Source: Diploscapter coronatus (lineage: Eukaryota > Nematoda > Chromadorea > Rhabditida > Rhabditidae). Taken from it: DNA of 64,000 nt. The notes below the pieces were generated by a model. That model was not told where the DNA came from and did no database searches. It saw nothing but the letters and a program-made list of their open reading frames with translations. Where the stretch lies: positions 67,727,201-67,791,200 of the forward strand of contig OZ038422.1 of NCBI GenBank assembly GCA_964036155.1, written 5' to 3'. Positions 1-11,179 of this stretch are shown piece by piece; the first letter of the stretch is position 1; each line of letters begins with the position of its first letter. Position numbers and translations under genes: made by a program.

Positions 1-1112
1 TCTCGATTTGAAACGCTATAAATGAATTTATTTTTTGAAGATAACATCGATATAAAACTATTTAACTAACTTTTATAAAGTCCATCTAGATTAAGCATGA
101 TAGTTTTCCACGTAATTATGAAGTTGTAGAGTAATGTATTTGATGATAACAATTCTAAAATAGTAAATCGTTACCGAAGTTTATTAAAAAAACAATGCAG
201 AATAGTATGTAAGAATAAATGAACTGAAAAATTAATTTACCTTCACAAATTTTATAAGCCGTTGTATTAGGCCTAAGCCCAGGGCACCAATGCATTCGAC
301 TCTGCGAATTATTTCCCTAATAATAGTAATAAATTTGTAGAATAACAATTTGAGAAAAATGATCTCAATACAGTACGATTTAGAAAGGGTAGTGCTTTCG
401 AAACAAAAATGGTAGAACTTGAAATGGATTGAGTAACAATGCAGGACGTTGCTTAGATAATCAGCTTTATATTTTATAAGACTCGCCTAACTTATAATTT
501 AATGTAATTTCCGTTTAATATTCCAACTATGTCTGCCCTATGTCTTGTGAAACTTTATTAAATGTTTATATAAAAGTTGCAGAAGGTGCGAGATTAGAAG
601 ATCGAATTTCCCGATGATTAAAACCTGCACCTGCGTTAAGATTTGTCTGCCAGTTCAAAAATTAAGTAGTTTAGAAATTAGTTCATGTGCTGAAATCATG
701 CATAACTGATAATTAGGATTTTTGCGGTGCAGTTGATTTTCATTGGGATGCGATGCGGGCAGTATGGCATTTTTGGAAAAGCTTGAGATCAGAAATCATA
801 TAAAAATACAGGTTCATGTTTTTGAAAATATCAATGCAAGCTGGATATTTGGATTGGTTGAACAATAATCTACTCAATTTCGAATGGCATCTCGCATTCA
901 AATGGCAACATGCTCAGGAAGAAGAGTGTGTAAGAAGTTTTCATTTTAATAAATATTTTGAAATATATTTATTTGAATTACAATTATTCCTCATCAGTTT
1001 TGGATATCTTCGAGAGTTGCCTGTATCACGTGCATTGAAATTATTATTATTTCACATTTTATTCAATAAAATTTCTATATGAAATCTGAGATTATTATAA
1101 CCAAGCTTTAGT
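1..1112. other. AT-rich flank with a kelch-unit remnant
   Basis: No gene can be supported. At about 830-1070 on the plus strand a reading frame contains YLDWLNNNLLNFEWHLAFK. It matches a minus-strand segment near 51240-51060 (EYLNWLDNDLLNFEQHLAFK). In both places the segment faces the 3' end of a kelch gene, so it appears to be part of the duplicated unit. It could be a remnant exon of a partner gene or conserved 3' flank. The first 800 bases show nothing else. Confidence 0.4.
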
Positions 1113-3345
1113 TTATGTTAATTTTCCGACTACACGCCATTTATTCGTTTGTGGATCGTATTCCTCGATTGAATTTTGACCTCTAAGTTAACAAATATTT
1201 CATATAAAGATATGCAAAATCTCAGCTCACCTTCCGATTGCATACAATTTCCCGTTAGCGACAACGAGTGAATGATCCCTTCTTGCATAGTTCATGTCAG
1301 CGATCTTAGAAATTCGACTGTCAACTGGAGCTGAGGGGTCGAAACATAGGCAGGATTTGAATACATTACCACTAAATATATAATGATACATTATTTATCA
1401 TACAAAATTAGCGACTATTGTCCTCCAGTTATGTAAATTCTTCCATTTAGTGATGCAACTCCGAAATAAATTCGTATTTCTGGAATCTCTCCGATTTCAA
1501 TCCATTCCCGCTCATCGTCTGATAATCGATATATCTTTCGACTATTTTCTCCATCAATAACTGAATATCCATAGTTACAATGATGAATATGCTATAATGT
1601 GACCGTATAAAATTCCATCGCATGTTATTGTTTGAGCATGGCTAATTGGAAGAGGAAAAGTAGGTCCTGTTTCCCATTTTCCGTCTATTAAAACCTGAAT
1701 AAATTATTTCATAGACTTTCATTCGATCTTCTTACATCAATTCGATTCGTCTTTTCCTTTGACCCAGGATCATCTCCACCCAAATAATATAATTTGTCTT
1801 TGAAATAAGCCACAGATGCGTATTCACGCCACTCAGGAGGATCTGGACCTGTAAAATTCTTTGAATCGATCATTCATGGATTTGTTGAGCAGACCTCTTG
1901 AAATTTGTCGAGTATTCAAGTCATATATTTCAAGTAATTTATATCCGCTATAAATTGCAGAAATCTGAAATTCGAGAAGTTATTCAAAATAACGAGCATA
2001 AGAATTTACTTTATTCTGTGTAGTTGCTACTTGATATGGCCAATAATAATTGTGGAATTTTGCAATCCCTTCTATTGAGCGGGTAAATGAATTGAACAAG
2101 CTTATTCTTCCTTCATCATCTCTATCATTATTTGGATAATAAACTAAATTATTGCGAATCATTTCAAAGTCTCTTACTTAGTTTTCAATATAATTTCTTA
2201 CGATAAAATAAAACTTTATGCGAATTAATTTGTTCTACTTCTCGCCATTCATTCGTTTGTGGATCGTATTCCTCGATTGAATTACAATAATTTTCAAGTC
2301 CAGATTTTTGAAATCTAAGTTAGAAAATATTTCGTATAAAGATATGCAAAATCTCAACTCACCCTCCGATTGCATACAATTTCTCGTTAGCGACAATGAG
2401 CGAATGATGAAATCTAGCATAATTCATATCAGCAATTCGAAAAATTCGACTGTCAACTGGAGCTGAGGGGTCGAAACACAGACAGGATTTTAATGCATCA
2501 TCATTACTAAATATATAATGATACATTATTTGTCATACAAAATTAACAACCAGTATCCTCCAGTTATATAAATTCTTCCATCTAGTGATGCAACTCCGAA
2601 AGCAGTTCGTTTTTCTGGAATCTCTCCGATTTCAATCCATTTCCGTTCGTCGTCTGATAATCGATATATCTTTCGACTAGTATATCCATCGATAACTGAA
2701 TATTCATAATTACAATAATGAATATGCTATAATTTGACCGTATAAAGTTTCATCGCATGTTATTGTTCGGATAAAATTAATTGGAAGGGGAAAAACAGGT
2801 CCTGTTTGCCATTTTCCATCTATTAAAACCTGAATAAATTATTTCATGGACTTTCATTCAATCCTCTTACATCAACTCGATTAGAAAACCATCCACCCAA
2901 ATAATACAATTTGTCTTTGAAATAAGCCACAGATGCACCATTACGCCATTCAGGAGGATCTGGACCTGTAAAATTCTTTGAATCGATCATTCATAAATTT
3001 GTTGATAAGACCTCTTGAAATTTGTCCCGTATTCAAGCTATATATTTCAAATGATTGAATTATGTCGTTAATTCCAAAAATCTGAAGCTTAAGAAATTAT
3101 TCAAAGTAACGAACATAAGAATTTACTTTATTCTGTGTATTCGATACTTGATATGGCCAATAATCATTGTGGAATTTTGCAATCCCTTCTATTGAGCGGG
3201 TAAATGAATTGAACAAGCTTATTCTTCCTTCATATTTGCCATTATTTCGATAACAAACTAAATTATTATGAATCGTTTCAAAGTTTCTTACTTAGCTTTC
3301 AATATAATTTCTTACAGTAAAATAAAATCTTATGCGAATTATTGA
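1113..3345 (-). CDS. Tandem double kelch-repeat protein (two modules in one locus)
   Basis: Two complete kelch modules lie in tandem on the minus strand (about 3345-2226, then 2226-1113). Each has the family exons: EGRISLFNSFTRSIEGIAKF, GPDPPEWR..ASVAYFKDKLYYLGG, VLIDGKW.TGP.FPLPI, YRLSDDER.W.EIGEIP, the SCLCFDPSAPVDSRISRI exon and EEYDPQTN.W. The last exon of the upstream module does not stop at EEYDPQTNEW. It runs on into a frame ending HKVLFY with a GT donor whose phase fits the first acceptor of the downstream module, so one transcript could encode two propellers. The end is KWRVVGKLT-stop. I see no F-box here, and the first exon upstream of about 3345 is unresolved. Kelch propellers bind proteins, often as ubiquitin-ligase adaptors. 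It could instead be two genes. Confidence 0.65.
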
Positions 3346-3491
3346 ATGAATTATCTTCGCGAATCTGTAAATTATTGATATTTCGGGCTAATTAATTCAT
3401 TGTATTGTTAATCAACGGGATTTCAGTTCCTTTCTGGAATTATAAATTCCATTTTAGTAATGAATTATTTATTTCCAAAATGCCAAATAAA

Positions 3492-3631
3492 GGCTCGTAG
3501 AAAAAGACACCGGCTTTTTTCTTTTCTTCTCTTGCTTTCTCATACTATTTCTTAGAAAACCCGGTGTCTTTTTCTAACCGGTGTCCCGGTGTCTTTTTCT
3601 AACCGGTGTCCCGGTGTCTTTTTCTATGAGC
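3492..3631. mobile_element. MITE with 9-bp target duplication, upstream of the double kelch gene
   Basis: A roughly 140-bp element begins GGCTCGTAGAAAAAGACACC and ends with the inverted counterpart (GGTGTCTTTTTCTATGAGCC). It is flanked by the 9-bp direct repeat CCAAATAAA (3483-3491 and 3632-3640). The right terminus is partly triplicated: three CCGGTGTC...TTTTTCTA units. The homologous upstream region of the kelch gene at 41 kb (about 41220-41270, opposite orientation) lacks it and reads straight through one copy of the target. A 9-bp duplication is typical of Mutator-like elements. There is no coding capacity. Confidence 0.85.
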
Positions 3632-3902
3632 CCAAATAAACAACATTTTGAATCACACTCATCCAACCCCCAACGATTTATAATGGATTGAAGCCTTGCA
3701 GTAATTTTTAGACAGGAATCATGCATGAGGAAACCCTGTCACGCCTTGTCGCAGTTATTTTATGTTAATTGTTATATTCTGCATTCAAACTGCCGATTCA
3801 CACGGATACGTGCGGATATGCATAAATTAAGTTGAGCAATAATATTAGAAAAGATATTTTCTCTTAGAATTATTGCAAGTAATGCCGATAATCGTGTGGT
3901 TA

Positions 3903-4839
3903 TTAAATTACCTCTGGGCTTAAATCGTTTTTGTATCGAAGCCATTTGAGAACAATACTATTATCATAGAGACTTAGCAATTTCAAGTACTCGTGTTCTA
4001 CATTTTTGTCCCTAAGGCTGGCATTGAATGACATCGCTTGAATTTTTCTATCCAATTCTTTGATCTAAAATCAATATTTGTTGGAAATTTTACGACAATA
4101 ATTACCTCATTTAGTTTTTTTATTATAACAATAAAAATATAAGATTCTAATAATTTTACTAATATATTAGGAATTAGAAATTTAACGACTAAGCCACTTA
4201 CTTTTGCAGCTGTAGGCTTATTTTCATGTAAATTAATCGTGTTATGGAATCTATTATTTTGTTCAATTATAATATCAAACATAATCATTTGTTCTTCCTT
4301 AATTAAATATCTTTAGAATAATTTATCTATTTACACCACAAACCAAATGACGATCCATTATTTCTCGATTAATTGATATACCAATTTGACTAGTTATCAA
4401 CTCTTCAGCAATGGGTTTAATTTCCTTTCTCATTTTTATAGCAGGTTCATTTCTATCAATGATATTCCATATCTTAATGAGCACGGTTATTACTGATCGT
4501 CAGGAGTATTTTCAGTGTAAAAATCCTTTCACTATAATGAAATATTAAACTTTCCCCATTGCACTGTAAAATCCACTTATGATAATATTTTTAAATTATT
4601 TCTCCTTAATAAAATATAATTTCCTTACTTGTTTGAATAAATCCATTTGTTGTTGCGGTAATTCTGAATTCGCCGCATATTCACCGGCCAAACCTATTTA
4701 TAAAAAATAGTAATTATTTTAATTTTATATGATATAAATAAATACCTCGAGCAATGTCAGAAATTTCCTCAGCTTCCACTTGATAGATATATTCAATTGA
4801 TATCCAAAGAAAGACGACAATTTTAGAAAATAGTAGCAT
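3903..4839 (-). CDS. Unrecognised predicted secreted alpha-helical protein
   Basis: This multi-exon model starts at ATG 4839 with a clear signal peptide (MLLFSKIVVFLWISIEYIYQ then VEAEE). Exons follow in phase: EISDIARGLAGEYAANSELP; VITVLIKIWNIIDRNEPA and a long helix; MFDIIIEQNNRFHNTINLHE; VKLLESYIFIVIIKKLNE; and a last exon IKELDRKIQAMSFNASLRD to LSPEVI-stop. It is rich in Ile, Glu and Lys and nearly Cys-free, so it is probably a helical bundle. One or two middle junctions are less certain because introns there are AT-rich. I do not recognise the family. It lies divergently upstream of nothing obvious and just upstream of the double kelch locus. Confidence 0.5.
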
Positions 4840-5256
4840 TCTCTTAACCTCTAACGATATTTTAGTTTGAGAAAACAATTCTAAAATATCATGCTAAATA
4901 TTATTTTATGAGTGTAGAATCTATTCACTTACATGATGTAGGGCAATTATGGTCATAGCATGTGAAAGGTTCTATCACAATTTAGAAATATTAACTAAAA
5001 TAGAAAAAGTCACAATATTTATTAGAAATATAAACACAATGATAAGAATTTTGCAACTTAGCTACCTGAAATATGTTCTAATAATAAGAGTAAGCGTCAC
5101 ATTACTAATGGTTGTGTTAGTTTTAAAGTGTATCGATTTTCAAATCAGATAACGATCTTTGTATGAGAATAAAATATATTACTAAGATTTCAAAAGAGAC
5201 ACGTTAGTGCGTTATAAATATATTTATTGAATATATATATTCAATAATTTATAATT
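4840..5256. other. AT-rich intergenic, no gene seen
   Basis: A plus-strand frame at 4949-5152 is open but has no family resemblance and no clear splice structure. The stretch ends in a simple TA-rich tract at about 5218-5250. Confidence 0.5.
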
Positions 5257-5540
5257 GGCGGTGTATCGTAATGGTTGTGTGTTACTGCCTAAAGTAGGGT
5301 CTTAAGTTCGCCGCCCGCTCCTCACCCAAACCCCAAGGGGGTTAAGAAATGTTGGTAGTGGATAAAACCACGGAAAATGAATCTAAGAAATCCCTCGGCT
5401 GTTGTGCACATAACAACAGTCTGTCCTCGGGACGGGCCACTAGTCCTGCGTGTGGCTAGGATAGACCGACTGTGTCCCATTACGGGCTGAGGAGGGCAGT
5501 CGACCCCATCTAGCGGAGAATAATAAGGCTAGGAAATTTT
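5257..5540 (+). mobile_element. tRNA-derived SINE, copy 1
   Basis: About 280 bp, closely similar to the copy at 57455-57725. The head has tRNA-like internal promoter boxes (box A-like TATCGTAATGG and a box B-like AAGTTCGCCGCCC). The conserved body includes GGGGGTTAAGAAATGTTGG and CCTCGGCTGTTG. The tail is AATAATAAGGCTAGG followed by A/T. No clear target duplication is visible, and it differs from copy 3 by small indels, so it looks older. Confidence 0.8.
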
Positions 5541-6089
5541 TTCTTGCAATTATGAGTTTTTTTTTTCGAATAAGAAAATTAGTTACAAAGTCTGGTGAGT
5601 TTCACTTTAAATTTCGTATTCGTAAGCCTTCAACTAAGGCTTCCTATGTTGCTTTTCTCACATTCACAGAACACGGAGTTGACTGCTAAAATGTTTATTA
5701 TTTTTCGTTCATTTAGACGAACATATCTAGTGAGTTATTGTCTACTCAAATTTGGATCAGTGATGGCAGTCATAAAACGTGAAGTTGGGCAGTTAAACGG
5801 TACGGTTCGCGATCTGAAAAAAAACGACTTTTTCCGTTATAACCTCGCTTTCTCACCAGCACATCGGATTTGGATCGTTTGACGGAAGGTTCTCTTCTCC
5901 AGAGACACACGTCGTCGAGCAGCATTTCACACAGCACGAACTGCGTCGGGACATGAGTCAGATTCTGAGAAGTTTTCTTTCAAAAATGCAAATGCAACGC
6001 TAGCTTTGAATTTTAGTTCGTATTCAGCACTTGCGAAAGTTTTCGTGCTTTCATCGATGCATTCGATACCTCGAGACTGATGTTGTTTG
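5541..6089. other. Intergenic stretch between SINE and the Ser/Pro-rich gene
   Basis: There is a 95-residue open frame at 5595-5882 with no domain resemblance. Nothing else can be supported. It is probably 3' flank of the minus-strand gene that ends at 6090. Confidence 0.4.
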
Positions 6090-9000
6090 TCACTTCCCAG
6101 GGGGCTCCGTTGATTTCCGCTCTGATCTGCAGCTTGTGTCTGTCATCTGAAATGAGTTGATTCGCGCGGTCTGGGCTGAATTGTAATCTGACTGACTAGG
6201 ATTTGGACTGAGCGGAGGCGGAGGGATGGTTGTTGCAGTCGAGAGATTCGAGCTGCTTCTGGCTGCAGGGGACTGGACCAGCACTGTCGAATGAGCGTCG
6301 AACGGGTTGGTGGCCGCGGGCAGCGAGCGGGGTCTCCAAGCAAACTGGCGAGACTGTAGAAAGAACGGACTAGATAGTCTTCGAGCAAATCGAACGAACC
6401 GATGAATGGTTCCAGTTACTTGGGGCGCGCTTGGAATGGCCTGCAGAAGTCGCGGAGTAGGAAGCAGACGATGAGTCGACAGTATGAGCGGATTGCATGG
6501 TGCGCATCGCATTCACCGAGGGCATCTGATCGGATTGCACACTCCCAACTGAAATTTAGTTGCATCATTCTGTTTGATAGTTGCTGAACATACAGAGCGG
6601 AGGAGTGAATGTCTGCAGTTGCTGAGTACTGGCAGCTGATTCTTCTGTACTGGATTCCGGCGGCGGCGGAGCAAATGCTTCTTGTCCAATGCTGAACATG
6701 ATCAGTGATTGCTTCGTTTCACTCATTCTGCTTACGATGATTCAGCAGATGGATAGACGATACTGCCGTTCGGAAAACTCTGAAGTTTCTTCATTGAGAG
6801 GCTCTTAGTTTCGATCTCACGAGTCCTTTCATCATCAACTCACCCATGCCTCCTGCGCCTGTCTCAATGCAGTGCCTCCATCGCGATTCACGATGCCATA
6901 GTTTCTCTGCATCTCTCCCTCGGCTCCTGCCAAGTCGAACAGTCGCATTCCTCCAGGTAGGTGCAATCGTGCACAGATGTCCTTCACAAAGCACACCACA
7001 GGTCCTTCCAGGTCGACCTTCTCTTTAAAGAAAACGGGCTTGAACGGATCGTTGATCTTCTCGTCCGAAATCCTCGGATTTTTGTGCCTGCAATATCTGC
7101 ATTGTTTTTGGCTCTAAGTCTCCAGTGAACCATCTGGTAGGTGGTCTGACGACGTTCTGGATTGGCAAATCATCGAAATGGAGTTCGGTCGATTCGCCCA
7201 CTATCAGCATGTCGTCTTGAATCTTCACACTCAGTTCGTCCGTCAGATTGATTCTATGCCTACTGAAGATTGACGTTTTTCTTCCAAGAAGGCTGACATA
7301 ATCTCGATAAACTATTTTAGTAAGTAAATCTTATATAGACGTAATATCTTACACTCCATCAATGAGTGCAGAATGCTCGATAGTTGGCATTCTATAGAAG
7401 ACTTCCTCCTTTGCGAACTTCGAAGCGATGCGATTTAGATCCGCCTTCTGCAATATAAAATCAGTCTTGACTAATTCGGATTTTCCATTTTTATTTTCAA
7501 GATTCTGATTCATTCTTAGCCTGCCGTTAGCTTGATAGCCCTGAAGAAGATGATGCCGTCTTCGAAGTCTTCCGCCATGATGTTCCCATGCGCCAAATCC
7601 TCGAGTTCCACGGTAGGACAGTTGCGCATAGCTTCCACTTCCTAAATTCAACTAGTTTTATAGTCTTTTTGTGATTTGTAATGATGAATGGCCCGCCTTT
7701 TGGAAATGCAGATTGTTCTTTCTGGCAGACATGACGGTGAAGACACTGAGAAAGAGGACTGATTTGCCATCAGGATGAACGCGCAACTGCTGCAGGGAAA
7801 TGGACGAGAATGGGCGGAATAGGCGTGTCGCAATAGACTGGGAAACGGCTCTAGAGCGAGGAATAGAGGCCGAGGCCGAAGCAGAGGCGGCAGAATCAGA
7901 AGGATTGGAGAGGTGCATGCGATTGAGGGGCAGAGTCAACCCCGTCGCAGAACAACGATTAGGCTGACATGAAGATCGATTAGCTTTCTGCTAAAAACAA
8001 GCTGGAATGTCTTGGCTAGTAGTCAATTGTTCTGCTGAACCTTTTCTTTTAGAATTATCGCGACTAAATTTTGAGCTTTATGGAATAATAGTGATCGTTA
8101 ATATCTTGAATTTGAAGTTGAAAGATCCGAATTTTCTTCGGCACGATTTTTACCTTTTTCCGAATGCCATTAAACTAACCTTATTGTAAGATGCATTCGG
8201 ACGTGCAGATGCCGGATTGAAGGCCCAAGGACGGACAGTCATAGACGACGAGCCGATGCGGTGAGCGGGTGTAGAAAAGGCGCGCCCATTTGCAGAAGAA
8301 GAGCGGTGCCTAAAATTAGCGAATTAAACTCGAAATTGTGTCAATTGAAATGCTATCTTGGTGAAGATTTAGAGATTCTGAATTTAAAAATTCGATCCCG
8401 GATTCCGATAGTAGATAGACATTAGTACTATCCTCCCAAATTAATAGTGGAGATCGTCTTATGGTTTCCTGCATTTGCCACCAGTTGGTCATCTTATTCA
8501 TTTTATTTGTAACAATTTTCTAGGTTAAGACGGAGAGAAAAGGGAAAGACCACTAACGTTTAGCAATAGAGCGTGTTTCTAGGATGGCAAGATCTGTGGA
8601 CTCTAGCGATATCATGCATTTTTTCTAAGATTTCATGCGCACTATGCGATTTTTGATGTCGTCTGACAAACCTATAACGCTGAGAGACATTGGGCACGGA
8701 ATTATTCCATCTGGGATGAGTGGAGCGGGATCTGGAAGATGAGCCACTGCTGCTGTAGTTGGAGACGGAGTCATTTGAAGCTGTGGAAGGGGCCGAGGAG
8801 GACTGCTCTCTGGACGATGGCTGGTGCTGGTACGAGCTGTAACTGCCCTCAGTCGATCCGCTACGCGTGCTCTAAAATATGATTTTTCTACGGTATTTTT
8901 GTAATCTTCTTTGGCAGTTTCCTTTTTTCTAGTCTATTGTTGATCAACGTAATGCCACTGGGAGTGTGTTGTCTTCACATTAAAATACGATAGCTAACAA

Positions 9001-9700
9001 ATAGCTTGTTGCAGTAAGTTATGGCATACTTTCAATGGGAAGCATGATGAGTCTTCAATTATTTATTTCCATCCAACAGCTTACAATTTCGGATGGAAGC
9101 GAGTACTGGCTGCTGCTGCTGCTGCTATTGAAGGCCGTTCCTTCGGAACTAGCACTGGTCACGGAAGAAGTCGGCGACACACGTAGAGCTCGGCTGAAAA
9201 CTCAATCATTCGCTTGTTCATTATTCTCTGCTTCATTTTTCTGCTTCTTTCACTTTTCTGCCAAACTCACAGCCTTTGTGCACTCGATCGACGAGACTGT
9301 CTTGGCATGAAGTTGATGGGCAGTTGAGTTGGAGCTGCTATTCAGAAGAGGGCAAGAATTGATAATGAAGATCGCTGAATGACTGGTCGTTTCCATAGGC
9401 GAAATTTGGAGCGTGATAACATGCTAAATTTGTATAGGCTTCAAAGAATTTTAATAGATACAAAATTAGCCAGATTTACTCAGATGAAGTGACATCGTTC
9501 CTCGATTGCCAACTTCGTCATTATTCCCTTGTCTTTCAAATTGACTGGGCGCAGGTAAACCAATGATGGAGTCATGCACCTGGCTCATGAAAATGCGCGA
9601 ATTGATGACGACCTTGATATGTTGGACGATAAGATGATATAGATCGCCTTGTTGCAGGTTCCGAAATGAATGCCGACAAGGGATGTCTCAAGCCGGGCTC
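6090..9700 (-). CDS. Large unrecognised Ser/Pro-rich protein with an NPF motif (5' end unresolved)
   Basis: About a dozen minus-strand exons join in phase. The N-terminal half is low-complexity: LPINFMPRQSRRSSAQR, SSVTSASSEGTAFNSSSSSS, STRSGSTEGSYSSYQHQPSS, then a Ser/Ala run. A more ordered middle follows: LQQLRVHPDGKSVLFLSVF, VELEDLAHGNIMAEDFEDGI, LNRIASKFAKEEVFYRMPTI, VYRDYVSLLGRKTSIFSRHR, EKVDLEGPVVCFVKDICARL and GGMRLFDLAGAEGEMQRNYG. The tail is Pro/Ser-rich (FAPPPPESSTEES, ATNPFDAHS, TIPPPPLSPNPSQSD) and stops at 6090. NPF tripeptides bind EH domains of endocytic adaptors, so a cytoplasmic scaffold is possible, but I do not recognise the ordered core. One intron (7642-7696) uses a GC donor, and another junction near 7520 is frame-inconsistent. 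Exons upstream of about 9600 are uncertain. Confidence 0.6.
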
Positions 9701-9819
9701 AGCGAACAGGCACAAAGTGACGATCGACGACACGAAACCGGTGCCTGAGCGGAAAGCAACTGCATCTGCACCTGCTGGACCGACTACAGTACGAACATTT
9801 ACGTCAGCAAAGTTGTTGT

Positions 9820-9845
9820 TGCTGTTGCTGTTGTTGCAACTTTGG
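9820..9845 (-). repeat. Short CAA/CAG (polyQ-type) microsatellite
   Basis: On the minus strand this reads as CAACAACAGCAACAGCAACAACAA. Depending on frame it would give poly-Gln, poly-Asn/Ser or poly-Thr/Ala. It lies at the unresolved 5' end of the Ser/Pro-rich gene, and the Gln frame meets a stop two codons later. Its coding status is undecided. Confidence 0.5.
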
Positions 9846-10031
9846 TTTCTCGTTTTTGGACCCATAAACGGTTAGGAAGGCTCACTCACTGATTGCTTCA
9901 CAAATTTGAGAGGGAAACCCAATGGGCACTTCCAGACGTTTGTGAACCCATACATCGGTGATACCAATATTTGAAGTAGCAGAACGAAAGAGCTCCGATA
10001 GAACTCGACAATTCGCCCTTTTCAGAGCACT

Positions 10032-10205
10032 ATGCCAGCCCCACCTCCTGCAAACTTTCAGCTCAAGGACGAAGTGGAGCTGCTGCGAGAAGGGACGAAG
10101 AATGTTCATGGAGAGACGGTGAAGTCGCAGGCAGCCGAAGGCCAACAGCAGGGTGCAAAGACGCCCGCCAACAAGGACGACAAAATGACGAATATCGAAA
10201 TATGA
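10032..10205 (+). CDS. Possible 57-residue hydrophilic small protein
   Basis: A short complete frame MPAPPPANFQLKDEVELLRE...KMTNIEI-stop starts six bases after a strong acceptor (CCTTTTCAG then AGCACT ATG). This is where a trans-spliced leader would join. The composition is charged and protein-like (Lys, Glu, Gln, no Cys), with no signal peptide. The opposite strand is also open here, so it may instead overlap 5' sequence of the minus-strand Ser/Pro-rich gene. The family is not recognised. Confidence 0.3.
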   Translation: MPAPPPANFQLKDEVELLREGTKNVHGETVKSQAAEGQQQGAKTPANKDDKMTNIEI

Positions 10206-11179
10206 AGCACGTCCTCAAGAGCCGTACAGATACACAGATTCACCAAACACTCTCCATTCTGTGCAATAAATCGATTGATTCGGGCCTGATTTAGCATTTT
10301 AAAGTTGATCTTCATCCTTGGATCACGACGATATTCTTTTAAACTTCTGCAACGGAACACAACGAACATTCCTCATCAAAAACTCTTATTTGTCCTTGAA
10401 ATTTTCTAAACTTACATGAAAATGGTTGGTTTATTCGGCAAATTTCAAGTTGTCAATGGGGGCTGCTCGTTGAAGAATCAAAGCGGCGAAATGACGTTGG
10501 CCAGTTATTTGTCAATTACAGTTGCTGTGATTCATCAAATACACTCTTTCTTCTATTTCATGCAATTCTCTTTTGTTTCTGATCAATTGTCGATTTTCCT
10601 AAGCAGCGCGAGATGATGACCCACGAGAACTCAGAACCCGTTTTCGATTTCTCGATTTCAGTCTCTTTCCTTTTCTCTATCTCTGTCATTCTCTCCTTCT
10701 GCCTATCTATCATCATCTTCTCCAACCTTTTCTTTACCTCTGCCTTTCCAAGTCTCTGTATCTGCCTGTCTGTTCGTCCGACAACCACATCAGCCCTATT
10801 CTACATCAAATTTCAGGTTCTTTGCATCTCGCACTCCCGGTCTGCATTCTAAGTTTGTCTTCCGTTTTTCAATCGATTTTCTCTACTGTCGAAGGTCAAC
10901 GTATTTGGCCATAAACGAGCCTAGAGGTATGATTTGCAATACGTTCATCGTTATCATTTTTTTTTTTTCAAATTTTCATAATGTGGCATGTTAAGAAGGA
11001 AAGAAATAATAACATGCATTCTCATCATCTGGCGCCAAAATTCATGTTGCGCTAACTTGAGGAGTAATGACCGACCCCTCCTGTGATCTCCTCGCCACCC
11101 ACTCGAAGGTTGGGTATTGTTGAGTGGGTGGCGATCGCAAAAGACCACAATGGTGTTGTCTATAAGAGTTCCATTTCAG
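10206..11179. other. Upstream region of the STAT gene
   Basis: No gene is supported. It holds a pyrimidine-rich stretch (10600-10800), a poly-T run near 10958-10969, and a perfect hairpin at 11091-11131 described separately. Open frames here on either strand are low-complexity. Confidence 0.45.
11091..11131. promoter_or_regulatory. Hairpin upstream of STAT
   Basis: CGCCACCCACTC is followed 17 bases later by its exact reverse complement GAGTGGGTGGCG. It lies about 50 bases before the STAT start codon and acceptor. It could be a regulatory palindrome or an RNA hairpin in the outron. Its function is inferred only from position. Confidence 0.4.

Noticed and set aside
9666..9875. Plus-strand frame with a poly-Leu run, and the minus-strand Asn/Ser frame over it
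   Set aside because: Both come from a CAA/GTT microsatellite. Neither has convincing splice sites in phase with flanking exons.
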